Assembly (NCBI GenBank): GCA_900766165.1
Contig: CAAFUK010000034.1
Span: 1-30,226 of the forward strand
Reading direction: 5' to 3'
DNA: 30,226 nt
Source: an uncultured Collinsella sp.
Lineage (GTDB): Bacteria > Actinomycetota > Coriobacteriia > Coriobacteriales > Coriobacteriaceae
The notes under the pieces were generated by a model. It was not told the DNA's origin. It saw only the letters and a list, made by a program, of their open reading frames with translations, and did no database searches. Position 1 is the first letter of the stretch. Every line of letters starts with the position of its first letter. Below, piece after piece: positions 1 through 6,440 of this stretch. The position numbers and the translations under genes are program-made.

Positions 1-297
1 GATCTTCTCGCCCATAAACTCCACGCCGCACAGCACGATGGTCTGCTGCGGCAGGCTCTTGGCGAGCTTAGCCAGGTAGAAGCTGTCGCCGACGTAATCG
101 GCCACAGCCTGGACCTCGGGTGCCACGTAATAGTGTGCCAGGATCACCGCGTCGCGTTGGGTTTTAAGTTGCTGAATGGCCTCGACGAGCTCTGCGGGCA
201 CCAATGCCGCGCGCTCCGTTGCCGTCGTTGCCGATGCCAGGCCGGCCGCAATGTCGCGTGCAAGCTCCGATGCATCCATGTTCGCGCTCTGTGCCAT
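1..297 (-). CDS. nadA: Quinolinate synthase NadA, N-terminal part (runs off the left edge)
   Basis: NadA condenses iminoaspartate with dihydroxyacetone phosphate to quinolinate in de novo NAD synthesis, using a [4Fe-4S] cluster in the cytoplasm. The 99 visible codons contain the family's N-terminal landmarks: an ILAHYY stretch, then PEVQAVADYVGDS, LAKLAK and a TIVLCGVEFMGEK segment that carries the first cluster cysteine. I chose the ATG at 297 because a GAGAGGGG ribosome-binding site lies about 6 nt upstream; an in-frame ATG at 279 is possible. The rest of the gene, including the other cluster cysteines, is outside the window. Transcription probably starts in the palindromic region at 333-386, so the gene is likely repressed when NAD is sufficient. 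Identity is confident; regulation is inference. Confidence 0.93.
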   Translation of the reverse strand, partial: MAQSANMDASELARDIAAGLASATTATERAALVPAELVEAIQQLKTQRDAVILAHYYVAPEVQAVADYVGDSFYLAKLAKSLPQQTIVLCGVEFMGEKI

Positions 298-332
298 CAA
301 GGCCCCTCTCTTTTGGCGAATCTTGGGGCTTT

Positions 333-385
333 AGTATGACACCTAGGTTTACAGTTGACAAGACAGCTGTAAACCTAGGTGTAAA
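333..385 (-). promoter_or_regulatory. nadA promoter with a perfect 16-bp inverted repeat (candidate operator)
   Basis: Arms at 339-354 and 367-382 are exact reverse complements separated by a 12-nt spacer. Each arm contains ACCTAGGT flanked by TTTACA/TGTAAA. On the minus strand a TTGTCA -35 (361-356), 17-nt spacer and CATACT -10 (338-333) lie inside the repeat, so a bound repressor would cover the promoter. The distance to the nadA start (297) fits a short leader. The regulator is not known from sequence; an NAD-responsive repressor is the natural guess. Confidence 0.7.
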
Positions 386-588
386 GTTGAAATAAAGATT
401 CAATCATGCGGCAGGTCCATTTTCGAACTGGCAAGCTGAGGATAGCCGAGCTCTCGATAGCGCAGGAGGCATCTTTCGCCACCGCAATACCGCTCGGCGC
501 GAGTTGCGCACCATGAGGCACGAACGGGCGCTCCCCCGCGAGCGGCACGCGCCCAATGTGGCAAAATCGAACTACTAAGGGGGCCCGA

Positions 589-1311
589 ATGCTCAAGATT
601 ATTGCCTGCGACGATGACGTCGCTTTTCTAGATAGACTGCACCGGATGATCGACCGTTGGTCGACCGAGAAGGGCACGGCGGTCGATGTTGCGCTCGTTA
701 CGCGCGGCGAGGACCTGCTGGCGCGCCATGCCGCGTCGCGCGCCGACATCATCCTGCTCGACATGATCATGCCGCTCGTCAACGGCATGGACACCGCGCG
801 CGAGCTGCGCCAGTCCGATACCGCCGTGCGCCTGGTGTTCCTCACCTCGTCGCCCGAGTTTGCGCTGGAGTCCTACGAAGTCCGCGCCTTCGACTACCTG
901 CTCAAGCCCGTGGCATACGAACGCCTGGCGCAGCTGCTCGACGAGCTTTCGAGCATGCGCCCGTCGGCGACCAACGAGTTCGTCATCAAAACGTCCTTTG
1001 GTTACCATGCCCTGCGCCTGTCCGACATCGAATATGCCGAGGCACGCAACAAGCACGTGGTTTTCCACCTGCGCGACGGACGCGATATCGAGGCGCTCGA
1101 ATCGTTCCGCAGCGTCGAGGACCGCTTGGAGCAAAACGCAGTCTTCTTTAAATGCCACCGCAGCTACCAGGTCAACCTGCGCAATATCGATCACTTTGAC
1201 CGCACGGACATCGTCATGCGCTCGGGTGCGTGTATCCCGCTTTCGCGCAGCTGCAAGCAGGGATTCCAAGACGCCTACTTTGCGGTTCGCTTTGAGGGTG
1301 GGAGACACTGA
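589..1311 (+). CDS. LytTR-family response regulator (AgrA/LytR-like)
   Basis: A 240-residue cytoplasmic two-component response regulator. The receiver domain (about 1-120) has the acidic pocket D8-D10, phosphoacceptor D58 in ILLDMIMP, T86 and K106 (YLLKP). The C-terminal LytTR DNA-binding domain (about 138-235) shows the family pattern of an IEYAEARNKHVVFH strand, the FFKCHRSYQVNL segment and a PLSRSCK end. The ATG at 589 is preceded by AAGGGGG at 577-583; an in-frame ATG at 556 has no such site. The stop shares one base with the start of the sensor kinase, so the two are translationally coupled. Family members usually respond to peptide signals, but no agrB or agrD gene is visible nearby, so the stimulus is unknown. 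Confidence 0.94.
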   Translation: MLKIIACDDDVAFLDRLHRMIDRWSTEKGTAVDVALVTRGEDLLARHAASRADIILLDMIMPLVNGMDTARELRQSDTAVRLVFLTSSPEFALESYEVRAFDYLLKPVAYERLAQLLDELSSMRPSATNEFVIKTSFGYHALRLSDIEYAEARNKHVVFHLRDGRDIEALESFRSVEDRLEQNAVFFKCHRSYQVNLRNIDHFDRTDIVMRSGACIPLSRSCKQGFQDAYFAVRFEGGRH

Positions 1312-2588
1312 TGGTCTCCTCGGTCGAAATGGTCCTTTGGGCAATCCACCACGCCACGACGCTGCTCTTTGGCGTCTTTGCCTCGGCGGCGCTGTGCGGT
1401 ATCGAGATCAACCGGCGTCATGCGCTTGAACTGGTGCTGGTCGGTGCCGTAACTGGATGCGCATTTGGCCTCGCCAATGCCGTCGGCGGCGAGCTTTTCG
1501 CCCGCCAGGTATATCCGCTCGTCGTGCATCTGCCGCTCGTCATCTATTTGTGCGCGCGCTACCGCCTGAGCCCGCTGCTTGCCGTGCTCGGCATTACGAG
1601 TGCCTATCTGAGCTGCCAGTTCAGCAATTGGATGGGCATCGCCGCATTTGCCGCAACCGATTCTCAGATCGCGTACTATCTGGCGCGCATCGCGACCACA
1701 CTCGCCGTCTTTGCCGTCCTGTTGCATTGGGCCGGCGACATCGGTCCGCGCTTGGCGATTAAAAGCACCACCGAGCTGGGCATCCTTTTAATCCTGCCGC
1801 TCGTCTATTACGTCTTTGACTATGCCACCAACGTCTACACCACGCTGTTCCACTCGGGCTCGGTGGTGACGGTTGAGTTTTTGTCATTTGCGCTCTGTGC
1901 CTTCTATCTTATGTTTCTTGCCGTTTACCTGCGCGAATACGAAGAAAAGGAAACCGCCGAGCGAGAGCGCTGGATGCTCGAAACCCGCGACAGCGCCGCC
2001 ATCAAAGAGCTCGAGGCTTGGCGTCAATCTGGGCGCGAGCTGTCGATTCTTCGCCACGACATGCGCCACTTCCTACGCGGCCTGGCCGCTTTAATTGAGG
2101 AGGGCCACACCGACGAGGCGCTCAAACGCATCGACGAACTCTGCGAAGCCGGCGACCGCACCGCCGTACGCCGCTTCTGTGCCAACGAGACCGTAAACAT
2201 CGCGCTTTCGTCATTTAACTCGGATATCAATAGAAACGGCATTACCGCCAACCTGCGCGTCGCCGTACCCGAAACCATCCACGTAGGTGACGCCGACCTG
2301 TTTAGTGTGCTCTCAAATGCCTTGGAAAACGCTATCACCGCCGCAAGCGCCGCACCCCAAGGAAAGCGATTCGTCGACTTTGACCTGCGATTAGAGGACG
2401 GCCAGCTGCTGCTGTTAGTTTCCAACACGTTTGACCGCCCGCCGCGTATGGTTGACGGCATGCCCGTGGCCCAGCACGCCGGCCACGGCTTTGGCACCAA
2501 GAGCATTAAGCTCGCCGTCGAGCGCATGAACGGCAACTGCCAGTTCCGCATTCACGGCGACCGATTTGAGCTGCGTGCCGTGATGTAG
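1311..2588 (+). CDS. GHKL-domain sensor histidine kinase (AgrC-like)
   Basis: A 425-residue membrane sensor kinase partnered with the upstream LytTR regulator. The first ~210 residues are largely hydrophobic and form about six membrane segments with no large extracellular domain, as in AgrC-type kinases. A short helical linker rich in E/R follows (YLREYEEKETAERERW). The phosphoacceptor region is LSILRHDMRHF, with H249 as the likely site. The GHKL ATPase domain has an N-box NALENAI starting at N336 and a glycine-rich GHGFGTKSI motif near the C-terminus. The start overlaps the regulator stop by one base (TGATG), with GGGTGGGAGA as ribosome-binding site. Ligand and target genes cannot be read from the sequence. 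Confidence 0.93.
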   Translation: MVSSVEMVLWAIHHATTLLFGVFASAALCGIEINRRHALELVLVGAVTGCAFGLANAVGGELFARQVYPLVVHLPLVIYLCARYRLSPLLAVLGITSAYLSCQFSNWMGIAAFAATDSQIAYYLARIATTLAVFAVLLHWAGDIGPRLAIKSTTELGILLILPLVYYVFDYATNVYTTLFHSGSVVTVEFLSFALCAFYLMFLAVYLREYEEKETAERERWMLETRDSAAIKELEAWRQSGRELSILRHDMRHFLRGLAALIEEGHTDEALKRIDELCEAGDRTAVRRFCANETVNIALSSFNSDINRNGITANLRVAVPETIHVGDADLFSVLSNALENAITAASAAPQGKRFVDFDLRLEDGQLLLLVSNTFDRPPRMVDGMPVAQHAGHGFGTKSIKLAVERMNGNCQFRIHGDRFELRAVM

Positions 2589-2648
2589 GGACGCGACAAG
2601 CTGCCGGCATGCTCGGCCCGCCGGGGCCACCTTGCCAGCGCCGGTCCG

Positions 2649-3218
2649 CTACAGCGGCGCGGCGGCCGGAGTCAGCTGTTTAATGTAGGCCCACATGCGC
2701 TGCTTGGCGGCCTTGTCGGTGAGCGCCGCCTCAAAGCCGTCGAGCGCGAGCACGCGGCGCCCTTGCACATGGGCGACCAGGCCGGGCTTGAGCATGGCGG
2801 TGTCGAAGTCGTCGATCGCCACGAGCATATCGGCATAGGTCTCGCGCATGGTATCGGCCGCACGATCATCCAGCAACAGCACCGCCTCGGGGTCCAGCGC
2901 CTCGAGCGCCTCGCGGAACAGCTCGCACGGCAGGGCATGGCCCACCGCCACCGTTCCGTCGCCCGCACCGGCGACGCTTGCCAGCACGCAAAAATCCTCG
3001 GGCGCATAACCGATGGCCCCGAGCGCCTTACGCAGCGCCGCGCCATCCGCGCCTGCGGCAAGCTCGCCGCCCGAGCGCTCGGCCTCATCCAAATCGCCTT
3101 TTACCAGCACAATCGGCGAGCACGCGTTGCCTGCGATGCGCACGCCACGACCCGCAAGCGATGCGAGCTCCTGCTCGGCCGCCTGGGCGATGGCTTCTTT
3201 TTTCTGGCTTTGTGACAT
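2649..3218 (-). CDS. Conserved-looking protein of unknown function (189 aa)
   Basis: Soluble protein with no signal peptide or membrane segment. A central alternating pattern (SPIVLVKGDLDEAERSGGE, ALRKALGAIGYAPEDF, EALDPEAVLLLDD) weakly resembles the core layout of uracil-DNA-glycosylase-like folds, but I see no catalytic motif and make no functional claim. I chose ATG 3218 (MSQSQKKEA) with TTGGAGAG upstream; the longer frame to 3299 runs into the right end of the IS element and is not credible. The gene converges with the sensor kinase gene. The IS200/IS605 right end lies only about 40 bp upstream of its start, so its original promoter may have been separated from it. Confidence 0.75.
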   Translation of the reverse strand: MSQSQKKEAIAQAAEQELASLAGRGVRIAGNACSPIVLVKGDLDEAERSGGELAAGADGAALRKALGAIGYAPEDFCVLASVAGAGDGTVAVGHALPCELFREALEALDPEAVLLLDDRAADTMRETYADMLVAIDDFDTAMLKPGLVAHVQGRRVLALDGFEAALTDKAAKQRMWAYIKQLTPAAAPL

Positions 3219-3265
3219 AGGTATGCGCTCTCCAATCGTTTGCGTGCCCACCATTATTTGACACT

Positions 3266-3286
3266 CCCCATGGCTAAAGCCAGGGG
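3266..3286 (-). repeat. IS right-end subterminal hairpin; probable 3' scaffold of the TnpB omega RNA
   Basis: This is an imperfect palindrome with a TAAA loop and one bulged A. In this family such hairpins are recognised by TnpA. The same region, together with the 3' part of tnpB, forms the scaffold of the TnpB guide RNA, whose guide is the flanking chromosome beyond the TCAA end. Here the guide would read on the minus strand from 3257 downwards. Transcription of this RNA is inference. Confidence 0.6.
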
Positions 3287-3309
3287 ATTCTTGCTTCACC
3301 GAGAATTGC

Positions 3310-4500
3310 CTAGACTGCGCATGCAGCCGTAGGTCTTACGCCCTCTCCACAAGCGTTTGCGGCGTCTGCCGCGGTTCCCGCATGCCCTGCGGTACCTTCC
3401 AGGATTCTCCTTCCCTCGCGGGCGATGTTGACGGCGGCGTCCAGGTCGCGGTCGTGACGCATGCCGCACGCGGGGCAGTCCCATACCCGTTCGGCCAGCG
3501 TCAGTCCCCTGTAGACGTAACCGCATGCGGAACACGTCTTGCTGGACGGATAGAACCTGCCCACCCTTACGAAGCCGCGCCCCGACCATGCGCATTTGTA
3601 CTCGAGCTGGCGCGCCAGCTCCGACATGGCGGCATCGCCCACGGCCTTGGCGAGGCGGCGGTTCCTCTGCATGCCCCTGACGTTCAGGTCCTCGACCGCG
3701 ATGTTTTGGCTTTCTCCCACCGCATGCGTCGTGAACTTGTGCAGGGCGTCCTTCCGCCGGTTGGCAACCTTCTCGTGCGCCCGCGCGACCCTGACACGCT
3801 GCCTGGCGCGATTTGCGGAGCCCTTCCGCTTGCGCGAGAGCCGCCGCTGCTCCCGCGCCAGCCTCCTCTCGCTCCTTTGCAGGTTTTTGGGGTTGGGCAG
3901 GCGCTCCCCCGTGGAGCAGGTGGCTATGTCGTGTATTCCCGCATCGACTCCCAGGAACCCGACGGTCGGGGCCGGCGCGTCCGTGGCGGGGACGTCCGCG
4001 CAGCATATCGCCACGTAGTACTTGCCGCTCGGCACCTGCTTGACCGTCGCGGACAGGACGCGCCCCTCCACGGGACGGCTCACCCGCGCCCTGACGGTCC
4101 CCAGCTTTGGCAGCCTCACGTGCCTGGCGTCGATTATCCCGACGCCGTTCGTGCGGTAGCTCTTCCTCCCCGCGCGTTTGGACTTGAACTTCGGAAAGCC
4201 CACCTTGCCTGGTGCGCGGAAGAAGTTCTTAAATGCCTTGTCCAGGTCGCGCAGGGACTGCTGCAGTGCCATGGAGTCCACCTCGGAGAGCCACGGCGCG
4301 TCCGCCCTCTTCCAGGCGGGGATCTGGGTGATGTAGGAGTTGATGTGCCTCGATTTGCCCGTCCACGCGTACTCGTCCCGCCTCATCGCCAGCACCCTGT
4401 TGTAGACCCAGCGGCAGCAGCCGAAGGTCTTCTGCAGGAGGGCCTCCTGCTCGGCGCTCGGGTATATGCGGTACTCGAAGGTCTTGTCCATGGCCCTCAC
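3310..4500 (-). CDS. tnpB: TnpB, RNA-guided nuclease of an IS200/IS605 element
   Basis: A 396-residue TnpB. It has the N-terminal RIYPSAEQE start and the CRWVYNRVL helix. The RuvC-like motifs are all present: GVDAGIHD (first Asp), IAVEDLNV (Glu) and RDLDAAVNI (last Asp). A four-cysteine zinc finger (CSACGY, CPACGM) lies between motifs II and III. Every catalytic residue I can check is intact, so it should be active as a guide-RNA-directed nuclease that favours retention of the element. The GTG at 4500 overlaps the tnpA stop (GTGA) and has AGAGGA upstream, indicating translational coupling; an ATG at 4491 is the alternative start. The 3' end leads into the right-end hairpin. Confidence 0.92.
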   Translation of the reverse strand: MRAMDKTFEYRIYPSAEQEALLQKTFGCCRWVYNRVLAMRRDEYAWTGKSRHINSYITQIPAWKRADAPWLSEVDSMALQQSLRDLDKAFKNFFRAPGKVGFPKFKSKRAGRKSYRTNGVGIIDARHVRLPKLGTVRARVSRPVEGRVLSATVKQVPSGKYYVAICCADVPATDAPAPTVGFLGVDAGIHDIATCSTGERLPNPKNLQRSERRLAREQRRLSRKRKGSANRARQRVRVARAHEKVANRRKDALHKFTTHAVGESQNIAVEDLNVRGMQRNRRLAKAVGDAAMSELARQLEYKCAWSGRGFVRVGRFYPSSKTCSACGYVYRGLTLAERVWDCPACGMRHDRDLDAAVNIAREGRRILEGTAGHAGTAADAANACGEGVRPTAACAV

Positions 4501-4892
4501 GCGTTCCTCTGGTCCTCGATATACTGCCTGACGGCCTCGGGCGTCGCCCCGCCGACGGTCGAGACGAAGTAGCTGTTCGTCCAGAGCGTCGGCAGCTTGC
4601 GCTTCAGCTGCGGGAACTCGGCGCGCAGGTCGTGGCTGGTCCTGCCCTTGATGCGCTTCACGGCCCGGTGGATGCCGAACTGGGGGTCGACTGAGACGAG
4701 CATGTGCACGCGGTCGGGCATGACCTTGATTTCCCTTATCTCGAAATCGAGTTCCTCCGCGACCTCGTGCGCGATCTCCTCGAAGCGGGAGCCGATGCCG
4801 TCCACGAGCACCTTCCTGCGGTATTTCGGGCAGAAGACCACATGGTAGTCGCAGTCCCAGACTATGTTGTCGTTGCTCCTGTATCTATCCAT
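4497..4892 (-). CDS. tnpA: TnpA, Y1 transposase of IS200/IS605 family, with altered HUH motif
   Basis: A 131-residue Y1 (HUH) transposase that normally cuts and joins single-stranded element ends. It keeps the family start (HVVFCPKYRRKVL), the KGRTS segment and the catalytic tyrosine Y124 in VRQYIEDQ. The metal-binding HUH motif reads D60-R-V-H63: the first histidine is replaced by arginine (CGC, one transition from the His codon CAC). H63 remains. Length matches typical members of about 130-155 residues, so the gene is otherwise full length. I chose ATG 4892; the long open frame upstream is a read-through of trxA antisense and is not real. Metal binding may be lost, making the element dependent on TnpA in trans. 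Confidence 0.88.
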   Translation of the reverse strand: MDRYRSNDNIVWDCDYHVVFCPKYRRKVLVDGIGSRFEEIAHEVAEELDFEIREIKVMPDRVHMLVSVDPQFGIHRAVKRIKGRTSHDLRAEFPQLKRKLPTLWTNSYFVSTVGGATPEAVRQYIEDQRNA

Positions 4893-4978
4893 GAAAACAG
4901 TATACCACTTGCAGCCGTATATGTATATCGGCTGACGCCGATGCGCCTTATATCCCCATATCTGAAGAAAGGGGTTTT

Positions 4979-5003
4979 GCGGCGCTTTTGATAAAAGAGC
5001 CGC
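4979..5003. repeat. Hairpin between the IS left end and trxA
   Basis: GCGGC and CTTTT pair with AAAAG and GCCGC around a GAT loop, with one G/A mismatch. It lies near the IS left boundary and upstream of trxA. It may belong to the trxA upstream region or to the element; its role is unknown. Confidence 0.5.
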
Positions 5004-5093
5004 CCGCGAGTGGTTGCTTTGCGGGCCGCTGGGTATAAGCACGGTCGTACTGAGTTTTACGCGGCTGAGCCGCGTCACATTATGGAGGTCACC

Positions 5094-5414
5094 ATGGCTG
5101 ACATTAAGCAGATTACCCCCGAGAACTTCGATTCCATCGTTAACGGCAGCCTGCCCGTGCTGGTCGATTTTTGGGCACCGTGGTGCGGGCCCTGCCGATC
5201 GCTCTCGCCCATCGTTGACGAGGTTGCCGATGAGCTGGCGGGTAAGCTTGCCGTTGCCAAATGCAACGTCGATGATAACCAGGACCTGGCCATGAAGTAT
5301 GGCGTCATGAGCATCCCCACGCTGATTGTGTTTAAGAACGGCGAGGAGATTGACCGCTCGGTTGGCGCTCTGCCCAAGGCGAGGCTGCAGGCGCTGCTGG
5401 AGAAGCATCTGTAA
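5094..5414 (+). CDS. trxA: Thioredoxin
   Basis: A 106-residue thioredoxin, a cytoplasmic dithiol reductant for ribonucleotide reductase and other targets. It has the active site WAPWCGPC, the buried Asp (VLVDFWA), the conserved cis-proline segment (MSIPTL) and the FKNGEEI strand and turn, all in normal order and length. ATG 5094 has a strong GGAGGT at 5084-5089. A small perfect hairpin at 5059-5075 (7-bp stem, TGA loop) lies in the 5' leader just before the ribosome-binding site. The IS element lies upstream in the opposite orientation. A strong terminator follows about 110 bp downstream of the stop. Confidence 0.97.
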   Translation: MADIKQITPENFDSIVNGSLPVLVDFWAPWCGPCRSLSPIVDEVADELAGKLAVAKCNVDDNQDLAMKYGVMSIPTLIVFKNGEEIDRSVGALPKARLQALLEKHL

Positions 5415-5526
5415 TACGCTTGTTACTTATCCGCCGTCCATGAGCGGTTTTGCACCGCTCGCCGGACTGCCGGGTGCGGCGCGTGCGACCACGGATAGTA
5501 TGGTAGTTACAAACAGCCCCCAGTGA

Positions 5527-5563
5527 ACGGGTGCGAGTCGCACAGACTCGCACCCGTTTTCTT
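5527..5563 (+). terminator. Rho-independent terminator downstream of trxA
   Basis: A perfect 13-bp stem (5527-5539 with 5545-5557) with a 5-nt loop is followed by TTTTCTT. There is no A-run on the other side, so it should act on plus-strand transcripts only. The 110 bp between the trxA stop and this hairpin also contains a small GAGCGG/CCGCTC hairpin (5442-5460) without a T-run, and no gene that I can support. Confidence 0.88.
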
Positions 5564-5635
5564 ATGCAGCTGCGCACAGAGTGGGCGTAGTAAAATCTGA
5601 ACCACTGAACTGCCCCATACAAAAGGAGATTTCCC

Positions 5636-5884
5636 ATGCATGATGTTGGAATGAACATGAGCCAGCTTGCCATGAGCGTCAAGCAGGTCGACGACACCAT
5701 CGAGCTCGCTCACGAGTGGAGCCATCAGCTGCTGCATGCGACCGAGAATTTTGACATGGAGCGCATCGGCGCCAAGCTCGAGGCAGCCATGGCCGCGCTG
5801 CACGAGGCCCACGACGCACTCGAGGGCTACGAAGAGGCCATCGAGGCCGACCACAACTCCGTCGGCTCCGTGAAGCTGGTGTAA
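5636..5884 (+). CDS. Small His-rich helical protein upstream of nikR (82 aa)
   Basis: Unrecognised small protein, preceded by AAAGGAGA at the correct distance from ATG 5636. It is almost entirely predicted alpha-helical, acidic, and has seven His residues (H2, H26, H30, H34, H56, H59, H72), several at helical spacing (HEWSHQLLHA, LHEAHDA). Its stop (5882-5884) is one base from the nikR GTG, so the two are co-translated. That context suggests a role with nickel or another metal, but this is inference. A TAAAAT at 5591-5596 may be the -10 of the nikR-hyp transcript; the -35 is unclear. Confidence 0.78.
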   Translation: MHDVGMNMSQLAMSVKQVDDTIELAHEWSHQLLHATENFDMERIGAKLEAAMAALHEAHDALEGYEEAIEADHNSVGSVKLV

Positions 5885-5885
5885 C

Positions 5886-6398
5886 GTGGCCGAACACGAG
5901 CACGGCTGCGGGTACGAGCACGAGCATCCGCACGGGGCGGACGGTGACGCGGGCTGCCACTGTAGTGGTTCCGGCTCCGAGCTGGTCCGTTTTTCGGTTA
6001 CCGCACCGGACGACCTGCTGCGCCGTTTTGACGAACAGATCGCGCGCCGCGGCGACGTGGCCAACCGCTCCGAGGCCGTGCGCGACCTGATTCGCGCCTC
6101 GATCGCCAAGGAGCAGATGCGCACGCCCGATGAGCATGTTATCGGGTCGCTCACCATGATCTACGACCACCATACCGGCGACCTGACGCGCCGTCTGGAC
6201 GAAGTGCAGCACGACTACACCGACGAGATCGTATCGACCATGCACGTGCATCTGGATCACCACAACTGCTTGGAGATTCTGGCGCTCAAGGGTCGCGGCG
6301 AGCGCGTCTACGAACTAGCCGACCGTCTGCTGGGCCTGCGCGGCGTTAAGCACGGCGAGCTCACGTGCGCCGCCACCAAGCAGAGCCTGGGGCTGTAG
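5886..6398 (+). CDS. nikR: Nickel-responsive regulator NikR with a His/Cys-rich N-terminal extension
   Basis: NikR is a tetrameric ribbon-helix-helix repressor controlled by Ni(II). The DNA-binding RHH domain starts near residue 33 (LVRFSVTAPDDLLRRFD) and includes NRSEAVRDLIR. The ACT-like nickel domain follows, with the four high-affinity ligands H109, H120, H122 and C128, each exactly 33 residues later than H76, H87, H89 and C95 of E. coli NikR. The ~31-residue extension before the RHH domain holds six His and three Cys (H4, H6, C8, H12, H14, H16, C24, H25, C26), which makes the protein 170 residues rather than the usual 130-140. The GTG start is one base after the previous stop. hypF follows 42 bp later, so it probably controls the hyp genes and nickel uptake. 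Confidence 0.95.
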   Translation: MAEHEHGCGYEHEHPHGADGDAGCHCSGSGSELVRFSVTAPDDLLRRFDEQIARRGDVANRSEAVRDLIRASIAKEQMRTPDEHVIGSLTMIYDHHTGDLTRRLDEVQHDYTDEIVSTMHVHLDHHNCLEILALKGRGERVYELADRLLGLRGVKHGELTCAATKQSLGL

Positions 6399-6440
6399 CG
6401 CACCTGTCCCTATTTGGTCGGTTTTGATGAGGGGTGTCGC

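Larger units (their letters stand above)
3258..4945 (-). mobile_element. IS200/IS605-family element carrying tnpA and tnpB
   Basis: The element contains a Y1 transposase gene and a TnpB gene in the same orientation with overlapping ends. The right end (low coordinates) has a subterminal hairpin at 3266-3286: CCCC/GGGG and TGGC/GCCA stems, a TAAA loop and a bulged A. It then ends in TCAA on the minus strand (3261-3258), as family members do. Near the left end are small hairpins at 4915-4931 (with a bulged T) and 4927-4942. The left boundary is approximate because these elements make no target duplication. The insertion lies between the 189-aa gene and trxA. Confidence 0.8.

Noticed and set aside
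406..516. 36-codon ORF upstream of the LytTR regulator, considered as an AgrD-like signal peptide gene
   Set aside because: No ribosome-binding site, no AgrD-type amphipathic helix or acidic tail; probably chance.
2589..2648. Terminator between the sensor kinase and the 189-aa gene
   Set aside because: Only a short GGCCC/GGGCC hairpin and no T-run.
4893..5408. Upstream extension of tnpA to a 303-codon frame
   Set aside because: The extra part is the antisense of trxA and the IS left end; TnpA homology begins at 4892.
5461..5563. Possible tRNA or small RNA before the terminator at 5527
   Set aside because: No acceptor stem or proper T-arm could be drawn; TAGTAT at 5496 has no -35. Treated only as terminator.
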